DNA of 64,000 nt from Acidobacteriota bacterium (GTDB lineage: Bacteria > Acidobacteriota > Terriglobia > Terriglobales > Acidobacteriaceae), in the NCBI GenBank assembly GCA_021846985.1, contig JAJZVX010000009.1, positions 56,390 through 120,389 of the forward strand, in the 5' to 3' direction. Position 1 is the first letter of the stretch, and each line of letters starts with the position of its first letter. Made by a program: the position numbers and the translations under genes. The notes below the pieces were generated by a model, which searched no databases, was not told the DNA's origin, and worked only from the letters and a program-made list of their open reading frames with translations. This document shows, one piece after another, positions 39,828-48,479 of this stretch.

Positions 39828-40355
39828 ATGATTCTTTATTTGATGCGCCATGCAAATGCCGGTCTGTCCCGGGAAAACCCAACTCTGGACGCCAAGCGGG
39901 GCCTTATCAAAGAGGGGAAAGAGCAGTGTGTGCTGATGGCACGCGTGCTCAGCGCCCTGAAGGTGCAAGTGGACGCGATCGTGTCAAGCCCGTTGAAGCG
40001 GGCTCTGCAGACGGCCCAGTTTGTCGGGACGGAACTTGGTTTTGAAGGCAAGGTGGAGATCGGCAACGCGCTGGCCCGGGGAGCAGACTTCGGCGACTTC
40101 CTGGAAATGCTCGCCGCCTATGGCGACCGCGAAGGCGTGCTGGCGGTGGGCCACAATCCCACCCTCTTCCAGTTTCTGGGACGTCTGATTACGTCGAACG
40201 GCGGAGCCAGTATCCGGATGCGCAAGGGCGCGGTGGCCTGCGTGGACTTCAAAAACCACCCCCCGCGGTTGCACTGGCTCATCGATCCCCGCTCGGCGCG
40301 GGCGCTTTGTGACAGCATGCAGAAGAGCTCCCGGACGAAGTCCTCGCGGAAGTAG
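39828..40355 (+). CDS. sixA: Phosphohistidine phosphatase SixA-like
   Basis: A 175-aa histidine-phosphatase-superfamily protein. The catalytic RHA motif is in LYLMRHANAG, a second part reads SSPLKRALQTAQFV, and the distal histidine is in VLAVGHNPTLFQFLGRL. SixA acts on phosphohistidine of ArcB-like phosphorelays in E. coli; here the target is unknown. GGAG precedes the ATG. It heads the plus-strand glycosylation operon but its relation to that operon is unclear (112-base gap). Confidence 0.87.
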   Translation: MILYLMRHANAGLSRENPTLDAKRGLIKEGKEQCVLMARVLSALKVQVDAIVSSPLKRALQTAQFVGTELGFEGKVEIGNALARGADFGDFLEMLAAYGDREGVLAVGHNPTLFQFLGRLITSNGGASIRMRKGAVACVDFKNHPPRLHWLIDPRSARALCDSMQKSSRTKSSRK

Positions 40356-40466
40356 CCGGCCGCCCTACCCGCGAAGCGCTCGTTCGCCGTGCGCCTGCTT
40401 CGAACCATCCCTTTCCACCAGGCGATTGCCCCGGCTGGTATCCTTGTTTTCGACGGAAAGCCGTTT

Positions 40467-42464
40467 ATGACCAACGATTCGACAACACATCTTTGCCCCC
40501 AGACGGGCCCTTCGGTGCGCGCCACCTGGGCGTTTTTACTGGCTATCTTTGCCATCGTTTATTTTGCCGCCATCTTCACGCCCCCGCTGATGGACGACGT
40601 GGACTCCACCCACGCCCAGGCGGCGCAGTACTTTGCCGAGAACAGCGACTGGATTACGGCCAAGGTTGACGGCATTCGCTATATTGAAAAGCCGCCGCTG
40701 CCCTACTGGACGGTTGCCATCGTCTTTCACCTTTTTGGGGAGAACGTGTTTTCGGCGCATCTGCCCAACGTGCTGGGAATGCTGGCGCTGGCGTGGCTGG
40801 CGTGGTACTGGACGCGCCAGGGCTGGGGTCCGCGGGCAGGCTTGTATGCGGGGATGGCGGTGCTGACCTCCATCGGGCCGTTTCTTTTTACGCGCTTCAT
40901 TATTCCTGAAGCCATTCTGAGCCTGCTGCTGCTCTTTACCCTGTATTGTCTGCTGACGGGTCTGGAGTGGGACCGTCCGAACCGCTTTTACTGGATGTGG
41001 GCGGCGCTGGCGCTCGGCGTGCTCACCAAGGGACTCATCGCTCCCGTGTTTTTCGTGGGCGCGGCCGTCCCCTACCTGCTGCTGACCGGACAATGGCGCC
41101 GCTGGCGCCGTCTCAAGCCGCTCACCGGACCGCTCCTCTTCCTGGCTATCGCGGCCCCGTGGCACATTCTCTGCGGGTTGGCCAATCCCGACCAGGGCCA
41201 TGCCGTCGGCAACCATCCCACCATCGGAAACGTCCACGGTTTCTTCTATTTCTACTTCATTAACGAACACGTGCTGCGCTTCTTCAGCCTGCGTTATCCC
41301 CACGACTACAACAAGCTCCCGCAGTCCATCTACTGGCTTGGGCACGTGGTCTGGCTTTTTCCCTGGAGTCTGTTTCTGCCCGCCGTGCTGGCGCTGGCGT
41401 GGAAGACCCGGCGCCGCTGGTTGCAGCATTTGCGGCCGGATGCGGGCCAGACTGTGGACTTCTACCTCGACTACGCCACGCGCGAAGACGTGGCCACCTA
41501 TTCTGCCCGCGTGAAGTTCCGGGTGCGGACGATGTGGCTGCTGAGCCTGTTCACGGGGTGGACGCTGGTCTTTTTTGCCATCTCGTCGAACCAGGAGTAC
41601 TACACCTTTCCGGTATGGACGCCACTGTTCATTCTCATCGCCGCGGTGGTGGCGGGCATCGAGGAGAAGGGGGGCACCGGCCGGGACGCCGCAGACGAGC
41701 CGCTGCTCTCCAGGAAGTGGCTTACGGGCGGGCATGCGGTGTTTACCGCGCTGGGCGTGACGTCGGCGATAGCGCTGGCCTGGGGGTTGTGGGTTTCGCG
41801 CGGCATTCCTCCGGCGGACGATATTGGCACGCTGCTGGCGCATCGCGGGGTGGCCGACTATACGCTTTCGATGTCTCACCTCTTTGATCTGACCGGCGCG
41901 GCCTTCGCGTCGCTCCGGCTGCCGGCGGTGCTGGCGGCCATTGCTCTGCTGGTGGGCCCGGCGGCGGGATGGGTGCTGCGCCAGCGGCGCCGGGATATGG
42001 CCGCCACCATCAGCGTGGGTCTCACGGCGGCGGTTTTTCTGATTGCGGCGCACATTGCCTTTGCGCGCTTCGACCCCATGCTGGGATCGAAGCGGATGGC
42101 CGACGCCATCATCCGGTACGGCGCGCCCACGGACCGCCTCATCGTCTACGGGGAGCAGTCGGAAGCCTCTTCGGTCATCTTCTATACCCACAACTTTCTG
42201 CACAGCTACACCCTGATGGTGTGTCCGCGCTGCGGCCAGCACGCTGAGAATCCTCCCATGCTGTGGGGCTCCTGCTATCCGGACGCGCCCGATATCTTCC
42301 TCGACAATCAGAAGCTCTCCAGAATGTGGGGCGCCGGCAGCCGCAAGTGGCTTTTTGCCGAGGATGTCAACCGCGCAAAAGTGGAGCAGTTACTGGGCAA
42401 GCGGCTCTATCATGTGGAGTCGCTGGCCGACAAGGAGCTGTGGACTGACCGGCCGCTACAGTAG
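40467..42464 (+). CDS. ArnT/PMT-like membrane glycosyltransferase
   Basis: A 665-aa polytopic enzyme of the GT39/GT83 PMT_2 group. Conserved periplasmic loop with an acidic pair (PPLMDDVDSTHAQAAQ) and SDWITAKVDGIRYIEKPPLPYW, the signature of ArnT-like enzymes that use polyprenyl-phosphate sugars. About 11-12 membrane helices, then a soluble C-terminal domain with paired cysteines (MVCPRCGQHAENPPMLWGSC). It would transfer a sugar to lipid A-like lipid, glycolipid or protein on the outer face. GGAAAG precedes the ATG at 40467. Confidence 0.88.
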   Translation: MTNDSTTHLCPQTGPSVRATWAFLLAIFAIVYFAAIFTPPLMDDVDSTHAQAAQYFAENSDWITAKVDGIRYIEKPPLPYWTVAIVFHLFGENVFSAHLPNVLGMLALAWLAWYWTRQGWGPRAGLYAGMAVLTSIGPFLFTRFIIPEAILSLLLLFTLYCLLTGLEWDRPNRFYWMWAALALGVLTKGLIAPVFFVGAAVPYLLLTGQWRRWRRLKPLTGPLLFLAIAAPWHILCGLANPDQGHAVGNHPTIGNVHGFFYFYFINEHVLRFFSLRYPHDYNKLPQSIYWLGHVVWLFPWSLFLPAVLALAWKTRRRWLQHLRPDAGQTVDFYLDYATREDVATYSARVKFRVRTMWLLSLFTGWTLVFFAISSNQEYYTFPVWTPLFILIAAVVAGIEEKGGTGRDAADEPLLSRKWLTGGHAVFTALGVTSAIALAWGLWVSRGIPPADDIGTLLAHRGVADYTLSMSHLFDLTGAAFASLRLPAVLAAIALLVGPAAGWVLRQRRRDMAATISVGLTAAVFLIAAHIAFARFDPMLGSKRMADAIIRYGAPTDRLIVYGEQSEASSVIFYTHNFLHSYTLMVCPRCGQHAENPPMLWGSCYPDAPDIFLDNQKLSRMWGAGSRKWLFAEDVNRAKVEQLLGKRLYHVESLADKELWTDRPLQ

Positions 42465-42587
42465 GGCCGTGCGACCCTCCGTGGGGCCGTTTTGCGCCCG
42501 CAGGATAGAATTGTCTGGAGGGCGCATCCCGGGGGAAAGAACGCCGGCCTGCGGCTGGCTTGCGCCCGGATTGCGGCAACGACGCGG

Positions 42588-43625
42588 ATGATCATCAGCA
42601 AAACACCATGCCGCCTCAGCTTTGCGGGGGGCGGCAGCGATATAGAGAGTTATTATCGCGAGAACGGCGGCGCGGTGGTCAGCGTGACCATCGACAAGTT
42701 CGTCTATCTCACCCTGCAACAGAAGTTCGACCATCACATTCGCATTGGTTACTCGCGCACCGAAGAGGTTGAGCGGGTCGCCGACATTCAGCATCCCATC
42801 GTACGCCACTGTCTGAATCTGCTTGGTCCGCGGCAAGGCATCGAGATCACCTCGCACGCCGATATTCCCTCTCGCGGCAGCGGGCTGGGCTCGTCGAGCT
42901 CGTTCACGGTGGGTTTGCTCAACGGCCTGCACGCCTTCCAGGGACGCCATGCCGCGCCGCAGGCGCTGGCGGAAGAGGCCTGCCATGTGGAGATCGAGCT
43001 ATGCGGCGATCCGATCGGCAAGCAGGACCAGTTTGCCGCCGCCTTTGGGGATCTGCGGATGTATCACTTTCACCCCGATGGATCGGTGAAGGTGGAGCCG
43101 CTCATTTGCCGGGCGCGGACCCTGGAGAAGCTGCAGCATAACCTGCTCATGTTCTATACGGGGATTACGCGCGCCGCGGGCGAAATTCTGCGCGAAGAGA
43201 TGCAGGCACTGGGGCGGGAGCGGCAGGCCATCGCCTCCATGCGGCGGATTGTGGAACACGCGCACGCTGTTCGCCATGAGTTAGAAAGCGGCAACCCGGA
43301 CGGGGTGGGTGAAATTCTGCATGAGAGCTGGATGCTGAAGCGCAGCCTGGCCAGCGGCATCACCAGTCCTGAGATCGACGGCTGGTATGAGTCGGCGCGC
43401 CAGGCGGGAGCCATGGGGGGCAAGATTCTGGGCGCGGGCGGAGGAGGCTTTCTTCTGCTCTATGTGGACAGCGAAAAACAGCCCGCCGTGAAGCAGGCGC
43501 TGCGCCATCTGCGGAGAATTCCCTTCCGCTTTGAGAACGAGGGGAGCAAGATTATCTTCTATCATCCCACCACGCTCGATCCGGAGCGTGACGAAGACGA
43601 GCGCGAGTACCGGTCCGGCCTCTGA
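42588..43625 (+). CDS. hddA: D-glycero-D-manno-heptose 7-phosphate kinase-like GHMP kinase
   Basis: A 345-aa GHMP kinase: SKTPCRLSFAGGGSDIESYYR at the start, the ATP loop SRGSGLGSSSSFTVGLLNG, and the C-terminal KILGAGGGGFLLLYV. This pattern matches HddA, which puts a phosphate on C1 of heptose 7-phosphate in GDP-heptose synthesis. The next gene encodes the guanylyltransferase and phosphatase of the same pathway. Start at ATG 42588 because the kinase fold begins right there. Confidence 0.9.
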   Translation: MIISKTPCRLSFAGGGSDIESYYRENGGAVVSVTIDKFVYLTLQQKFDHHIRIGYSRTEEVERVADIQHPIVRHCLNLLGPRQGIEITSHADIPSRGSGLGSSSSFTVGLLNGLHAFQGRHAAPQALAEEACHVEIELCGDPIGKQDQFAAAFGDLRMYHFHPDGSVKVEPLICRARTLEKLQHNLLMFYTGITRAAGEILREEMQALGRERQAIASMRRIVEHAHAVRHELESGNPDGVGEILHESWMLKRSLASGITSPEIDGWYESARQAGAMGGKILGAGGGGFLLLYVDSEKQPAVKQALRHLRRIPFRFENEGSKIIFYHPTTLDPERDEDEREYRSGL

Positions 43626-43655
43626 GTCCGGCGCACGGCAAGAAAGGCACGATAG

Positions 43656-44996
43656 ATGGAAGCAGTCATCCTGGCGGGGGGCAAAGGCTCTCGGCTCAGC
43701 GGGCGCAGCAACGGACTGCCGAAGCCGCTGGTGCCGGTGGGGGGAAAAGCGCTCATCGAGCACCAGTTCGAGCTGCTGGCGCGCTGCGGGGTGCGGCGGG
43801 CGACGCTGCTCTGCGGCTTCGGCGCGGCCGCCGTGCGCGGCCACTGCGGCGACGGCGCGCGCTGGGGACTGCAACTGAAGTATGTGGACGAGAGCGCGCC
43901 CCTGGGAACGGCCGGGGCGGTGATGGCGGCGCTCCCGGAGTTGCCGGAGCAGTTTCTGGTGCTTTACGCGGACACCATGGTGAACGTGGATCTGGACCGG
44001 ATCTGCGCCGCGCACGCGGCCAGCGGCGCCCAGGCTACGCTCTTTCTGCATCCCAACGATCATCCGTGGGACTCGGATCTGGTGGAGACGGACCAGAATG
44101 GACGTGTAGTGGCGATTCACAGCTACCCGCACCCCGAGGGTGCGCTGCTTCCCAATCAGGTGAACGCGGCGCTGTATGTTCTGAAGGCCTCGTCCCTCAG
44201 CGGCTTTGCGCTTCCCAGTCAGCCGCTGGATTTTGCCAGGCACGTCTTTCCTGAGCTCCTGCGCCGCGGCGTGCATCTCCACGGCTATCGCAGTCCGGAG
44301 TACATCAAGGACGTGGGAACCCCCGAGCGGTTGGACCACGTGGAGGCCGACCTGCGCAACGGCGTCGTGGCGCGGTCAAGCCTGAGCGTCCGGTGCCCGG
44401 CGGTCTTTCTCGATCGCGACGGGACGATCAACGAGGAAACTTCGTACATTACGCGGCCGGAACAACTGAAGCTGATCCCGGGGGCCGGGGAGGCCATCCG
44501 CCGGCTGCGCGACTCCGGCTATCGCGTGGTGGTCGTCACCAACCAGCCCGTAGTGGCGCGGGGCGACTGCACGGAGGCCGAACTGCGGCGCATCCACGAC
44601 TGCATGGAGATGCAATTGAGCCGCGAGGGTGCATTTCTCGACGGCATCTACGCCTGCCCGCATCATCCCGACAAAGGCTTCGCGGGTGAGCGGCCGGAAC
44701 TGAAGTTTGCCTGCGATTGCCGCAAGCCGGCGGCCGGTCTGCTGGCGCAGGCGGTGGCGGAGCTGAACCTGGACCTGTCGCAGAGCTGGCTCATTGGCGA
44801 CAGCACGAGCGACGTGCAGACAGCCGCGAACTGCGGGGTGCGGTCGGTGCTGCTGCGCACCGGCCGGGCAGGGCGCGACGGCCGCTACGCAGCCGCGCCG
44901 GATTTTGAATTTGAAAACCTGCTGGAGGCAGCGCAATTTATCGCGGAGAGTCAGCCGGCAGTGGAGAGATCGAACGCATGCATTGGCTTGCTCTAG
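43656..44996 (+). CDS. Fused heptose-1-P guanylyltransferase (HddC) and GmhB phosphatase
   Basis: A 446-aa two-domain enzyme. Residues 1-about 240 are a sugar nucleotidyltransferase (AVILAGGKGSRLSGRSNGLP, KPLVPVGG, VLYADTMVNVDL, EYIKDVGTPERL), HddC-like. Residues about 248-430 are a HAD phosphatase of the GmhB type: FLDRDGTINEETSYI, VVVVTNQPVVARG, zinc-type CPHHPD ... CDCRKP, and IGDSTSDVQTAA. GmhB removes the C7 phosphate, HddC adds GMP, giving GDP-D-glycero-alpha-D-manno-heptose. These are normally separate genes. Overlaps the next gene by 19 bases. Confidence 0.88.
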   Translation: MEAVILAGGKGSRLSGRSNGLPKPLVPVGGKALIEHQFELLARCGVRRATLLCGFGAAAVRGHCGDGARWGLQLKYVDESAPLGTAGAVMAALPELPEQFLVLYADTMVNVDLDRICAAHAASGAQATLFLHPNDHPWDSDLVETDQNGRVVAIHSYPHPEGALLPNQVNAALYVLKASSLSGFALPSQPLDFARHVFPELLRRGVHLHGYRSPEYIKDVGTPERLDHVEADLRNGVVARSSLSVRCPAVFLDRDGTINEETSYITRPEQLKLIPGAGEAIRRLRDSGYRVVVVTNQPVVARGDCTEAELRRIHDCMEMQLSREGAFLDGIYACPHHPDKGFAGERPELKFACDCRKPAAGLLAQAVAELNLDLSQSWLIGDSTSDVQTAANCGVRSVLLRTGRAGRDGRYAAAPDFEFENLLEAAQFIAESQPAVERSNACIGLL

Positions 44997-46186
44997 CCCT
45001 GGCCGCGGTTGCGGGCATCGGCACTCTATCGTCAACCGTTTTCCTGGCCCTGGCCCTCATCGGCGCGCGCCGCTTTTACGCCATTGCCCGCGAGCAGATA
45101 AAGTTTGACGCGACGCTCGACGACCGCCAACTCCCCTTCGTCTCCGTGCTCAAGCCGCTGCACGGGCTGGAGCCGCAACTCGAAGAAAATCTGGAGAGCT
45201 TCTTCACCCAGGATTATCCGGCCTACGAGATCCTCTTCGCGGTGGATTCGGACGGCGACGAGGCGCTGGGAGTGGCGCGCAAGGTGATGGCGCGGCATCC
45301 CGGGCAGGAAGCGCGCATCGTGGTCAATGGCGAGCCGCCCTGGCCCAATCCCCCGGCTTACTCGTTCTTCCGCATGACGGAGCAGGCGCGCGCCCAAATC
45401 CTCGTGACCAGCGACAGCGACGTGATTGTGGAGCGCGACTATCTTCGCCAGGTTGTGCCGCCGCTGCTGCGGGAAAACACGGGCATGCTGACCTGTGTCT
45501 ACCGCGGCCTCAATACAGGCGGATTCTGGTCCCTTATGGACTCCATCGGCATGAGCGTCGAGATGACGGCCGGCGTGCTCATCGCCAATTGGATGGAAGG
45601 CATGAAGTTTGGTCTCGGTCCCACCATCGTTGTGCGGCGCGACGCCCTCGATGCGATCGGCGGCTACCGGACCATCAGCGATTATTTCTCCAACGATTTC
45701 GTCATCGGCAACTTTATCGCCGCCAAGGGATTCGACGTGGCCATCTCGCGCCACATCATCGCCCACGTGGTGCCGCCCATGACCTTCCGGCGCATGTGGC
45801 AGCGCCAGGTGCGCTGGGCGGCGGGCACGCGCCGGTCGCGTCCGCTGGGTCACCTGGGCACGGGTCTGGTATTCGCGGTGCCCTACGGCATTCTGGCCCT
45901 GCTGGCGGGCGCGATGCTCGGCCATGCGGGCCTGGGCGCGGCGGTGCTGGCGTGGTCGATCGTGAACCGCATGGTCGAGGCGCAAGCCATCGGCTGGGGC
46001 GTGGTGCGCGACCGCGCGTGTCTGCGCAAACCCTGGCTTTATGTTGTCCGCGACACGCTGGGATTCGCGGTGTGGGTGGCGAGTTATCTCAAGCGCAGGA
46101 TCACCTGGCGCAACGGACGCTTTGAGTTGGCGGACGACGGCCGGGTCCGCATGCGCGACCGCGATGGACGCATTGTGACCATCTAG
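44978..46186 (+). CDS. GT21 ceramide-glucosyltransferase-like enzyme (HpnI type), copy 1
   Basis: A 402-aa membrane glycosyltransferase: N-terminal helix (about 1-28), GT-A domain with PFVSVLKPLHGLEPQLEENL, LFAVDSDGD, VTSDSDVIVERDYL and SNDFVIGNFIAAKG. The catalytic RQVRW motif is followed by TRRSRPLGHLG, then C-terminal membrane helices. These are the D1-D2-D3-(Q/R)QxRW features of GT21. Family members put a sugar from a nucleotide donor onto ceramide, diacylglycerol or hopanoid. Donor here may be GDP-heptose made by the two preceding genes (inference). Confidence 0.86.
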   Translation: MHWLALALAAVAGIGTLSSTVFLALALIGARRFYAIAREQIKFDATLDDRQLPFVSVLKPLHGLEPQLEENLESFFTQDYPAYEILFAVDSDGDEALGVARKVMARHPGQEARIVVNGEPPWPNPPAYSFFRMTEQARAQILVTSDSDVIVERDYLRQVVPPLLRENTGMLTCVYRGLNTGGFWSLMDSIGMSVEMTAGVLIANWMEGMKFGLGPTIVVRRDALDAIGGYRTISDYFSNDFVIGNFIAAKGFDVAISRHIIAHVVPPMTFRRMWQRQVRWAAGTRRSRPLGHLGTGLVFAVPYGILALLAGAMLGHAGLGAAVLAWSIVNRMVEAQAIGWGVVRDRACLRKPWLYVVRDTLGFAVWVASYLKRRITWRNGRFELADDGRVRMRDRDGRIVTI

Positions 46187-46253
46187 GACGCGGAAACCGG
46201 GGCGCGCGCACAGCGCGCGCGCCATCACGAAACGGAACCTTCAGCCGGATCGG

Positions 46254-47456
46254 ATGGGAATGCTCTTCGGATTTGACATTGCTGACGCCCTGCGCCTTCT
46301 GGCCGTAGCGGGAATCGTCACCTCCACGGTCTACAGCCTCATGGTGGCCGCGGCGGCTTTCCGCTTTCGCCGCCGCATGCGGAAGAACCGCGCTGCGGCA
46401 GCGCGGCGGAGCGCTTTCCTGCCGCCGGTAAGCGTGCTCAAGCCGATGCACGGCGACGAGCCCAATCTGGAGCGGAACCTGGCCAGCTTTTTCGAGCAGG
46501 ATTATCCGGACTACGAAATTCTTTTTTGCGCGCGCCAGGAAAACGACCCCGCGCTGGCGGCGGTGCGGCGCGTGATGGCGCGCTACCCCCAGGTGCAGGC
46601 GCAAATTCTCATCTGCGGCGAGCCGCCCTGGCCCAATGCCCGCACCTATTCGCTCGAATTCATGCGGCGCCAGGCGCGCCACGCCATTCTTGTCACCTCC
46701 GACAGCGACGTGAGCGTGGGTCGCGACTACCTGGCCCGGGTGGTGGCGCCGCTCGCCGACCCCCAGGTGGGCATGGTCACCTGCCTCTACCGCGGCATTG
46801 CGCACAACGGACTCTGGGCGCGGCTGGAAGCCATGGGCATGAGCGTGGAAATGTCCTCCGGCGTACTGGTGGCGGAGATGCTCGAAGGCATGAAGTTTGC
46901 GCTCGGCCCCTCCATGGCGATCCGCCAAAGCACGGTGGAAAAGATCGGCGGACTGGAGAAGGTGGCGCAGTTTTACGCTGACGATTTTATCCTCGGCAAA
47001 TGGACTGCGGCGGCAGGGGAGCGAGTTGATTTGTCAACGTACATTGTCGAACACCACGTGATGAACAGCGGGTTCAGCGGCAGCATGGCGCACCAGCAGG
47101 GCTGGGCAACGAGCACGCGCTTTTCGCGCCCGCTGGGCCATGTGGGCGAGGTGCTCACCTATGCTGTGCCCTATGGACTGCTGGCGCTGGCGGCCTTTGG
47201 CGCGGCACACGCCTGGGCGCTGGGAGCAGGTCTGGCGGCGTTGACGGTGTTCAATCGGATACTGCTCTGCCTGCTGGTTGCCGGGCTGGTGGTGAAGGAC
47301 CGCGCAGCCGTCCGCAGGGCGTGGCTCTACCCTGTCCGCGACCTGCTGGGTTTCGTTTTCTGGGTGGGCAGCTACCTGGCGGGAAGGCGCCTGCACTACC
47401 GCGGCGAGCCCTGCGAATTGATGGCCGAAGGGCGGCTGCACAAGGTGGCGGAGTAA
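46254..47456 (+). CDS. GT21 ceramide-glucosyltransferase-like enzyme, copy 2 with altered motif
   Basis: A 400-aa paralog of the preceding gene, same layout: VSVLKPMHGDEPNLERNLASF, VTSDSDVSVGRDYL, YADDFILGKW, then HQQGWATSTRFSRPLGHVG. The D1 aspartates are replaced by CARQENDPA and the Arg of (Q/R)QxRW is Gly (HQQGW). That Arg is needed in characterised GT21 enzymes, so this copy may have another substrate, need a partner, or be catalytically weak. ATG at 46254 or 46260. Ends 11 bases from the convergent hspR. Confidence 0.85.
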   Translation: MGMLFGFDIADALRLLAVAGIVTSTVYSLMVAAAAFRFRRRMRKNRAAAARRSAFLPPVSVLKPMHGDEPNLERNLASFFEQDYPDYEILFCARQENDPALAAVRRVMARYPQVQAQILICGEPPWPNARTYSLEFMRRQARHAILVTSDSDVSVGRDYLARVVAPLADPQVGMVTCLYRGIAHNGLWARLEAMGMSVEMSSGVLVAEMLEGMKFALGPSMAIRQSTVEKIGGLEKVAQFYADDFILGKWTAAAGERVDLSTYIVEHHVMNSGFSGSMAHQQGWATSTRFSRPLGHVGEVLTYAVPYGLLALAAFGAAHAWALGAGLAALTVFNRILLCLLVAGLVVKDRAAVRRAWLYPVRDLLGFVFWVGSYLAGRRLHYRGEPCELMAEGRLHKVAE

Positions 47457-47467
47457 GGCAAGCCCGC

Positions 47468-47875
47468 TCAGGGCTTACGGGGGTTGGCTGGCTTGGCCAC
47501 CATGGCGGGCTGCTTGCGCAGCGGCACAATGGCGCCGGTGGCGCTGGGCGCGGCCTGCTGAAAACGCGCCAGCATCTCGGTGCGTACGTACTCGACAAAG
47601 CTCTGCATCTGGCGGTTCATTTCCTCCATGCGCTCGCGCATCTGGAGGATGATGGCGATGCCGGCGATGTTGACGCCGAGGTCGCGGGCGAGGTTGAGGA
47701 TGAACTCCAGCCGCTCCAGGTCCTCGTCGGTATAGAGCCGCGTGTTGCCCTCGGTGCGCGACGGCTTCAGCAGACCCTCCCGCTCGTAGAGGCGGAGGGT
47801 CTGGGGATGGATCTCGTACATCTCGGCGACGGCCGAGATCATGTACGCGCCTTTGGATTTGCGTTTGGCTGTCAT
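47468..47875 (-). CDS. hspR: MerR-family heat-shock repressor HspR
   Basis: A 135-aa regulator with a MerR helix-turn-helix (MISAVAEMYEIHPQTLRLYE, REGLLKPSRTEGNTRLYT) and a helical stretch (DLGVNIAGIAIILQMRERMEEM). This is the HspR type, which represses dnaK operons by binding HAIR repeats and is itself helped by DnaK. dnaJ and dnaK lie upstream on the same strand, and a HAIR-like site precedes dnaK. In many genomes hspR is the last gene of that operon; here it is separated by about 3 kb of accessory DNA. Confidence 0.88.
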   Translation of the reverse strand: MTAKRKSKGAYMISAVAEMYEIHPQTLRLYEREGLLKPSRTEGNTRLYTDEDLERLEFILNLARDLGVNIAGIAIILQMRERMEEMNRQMQSFVEYVRTEMLARFQQAAPSATGAIVPLRKQPAMVAKPANPRKP

Positions 47876-47923
47876 CGGTCTTCAACCTATGCGGCTTGAA
47901 AAAACATCGCGACTCGGGATAGA

Positions 47924-48114
47924 TCAATCTTTAGCAGATCGCTGACTCGATTCTGCGTCTTCGGATTTCCCAGAAAAATGATACGCTCGTGAGCCAATCT
48001 CACCCTCAAACCACACGAATATATCCATCAAGTACTTCTCCTCCCGAACAAGTACTTCTCCTCCCGAATTCGGCCACCTGAGAACGGAACGTACGTAGGG
48101 TCAAACAGTCCCAT
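47924..48114 (-). pseudogene. Small gene broken by a 20-bp tandem duplication
   Basis: From the ATG at 48114 the frame reads MGLFDPTYVPFSGGRIREEKYL, then runs into a 20-bp exact duplication that shifts it to an early stop. Removing one copy joins it in frame to MDIFVWFEGEIGSRAYHFSG and a charged tail ending at 47924, giving a protein of about 55 aa. Either half could still be translated: the second has its own ATG at 48028 behind GGAGGAG. The frame overlaps the end of the upstream small gene by 14 bases. Function unknown. Confidence 0.5.
48029..48068. repeat. Exact tandem duplication of 20 bases
   Basis: The unit CAAGTACTTCTCCTCCCGAA occurs twice head to tail (48029-48048 and 48049-48068) with no mismatch. 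Twenty is not a multiple of three, so it breaks the small gene above. Perfect identity points to a recent event or an assembly slip. Confidence 0.9.
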
Positions 48115-48307
48115 CCGGGGATTCTCGTAGGGCAAAAGAACAGACGTCGAATCCCTTACTCTTCCAGTAGCCAAGAGCAAACGCCTCGTCGGAGGAGAGC
48201 TTCGAGAAGCGGTGTGCGTGGACCCCGCGCAGACCCTTGCTGAAGTCATATTCGGGTCTCATATCGCCTTCATTCGCTTCTATCTTCTTTCTAGCGGCTT
48301 GACTCAT
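48101..48307 (-). CDS. Small protein with antitoxin-like EYDFSKG motif
   Basis: A 68-aa ORF, MSQAARKKIEANEGDMRPEY followed by DFSKGLRGVHAHRFSK and a short tail. The segment R-x-EYDFSKGxRG is common at the N-terminus of small antitoxin-like proteins in many bacteria, but the rest does not match a CopG or similar domain, so it may be degenerate. It overlaps the broken small gene by 14 bases, suggesting a former two-gene unit. GC content here is below the window's norm. Confidence 0.45.
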   Translation of the reverse strand: MSQAARKKIEANEGDMRPEYDFSKGLRGVHAHRFSKLSSDEAFALGYWKSKGFDVCSFALRESPDGTV

Positions 48308-48479
48308 ACTGGAACCTCGCTGCTGGGGCCGCCCTCCTTGCGCGGATGATACAAATGCATTCCTTGCACCCAGTGTGCGCCACGAACAGCACTCTTGCCA
48401 AGAATGACAAAACAAGTGTAACCGGCTTGGATTCAAGCCGTGGAATGAAGGTTGTCCGGAATAGCGATAGCACGAGGGC

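Noticed and set aside
47895..47918. Possible HAIR site upstream of hspR (CTTGAAA ... ACTCGGG)
   Set aside because: The spacer is 10 and not 7 bases and the right arm fits poorly.
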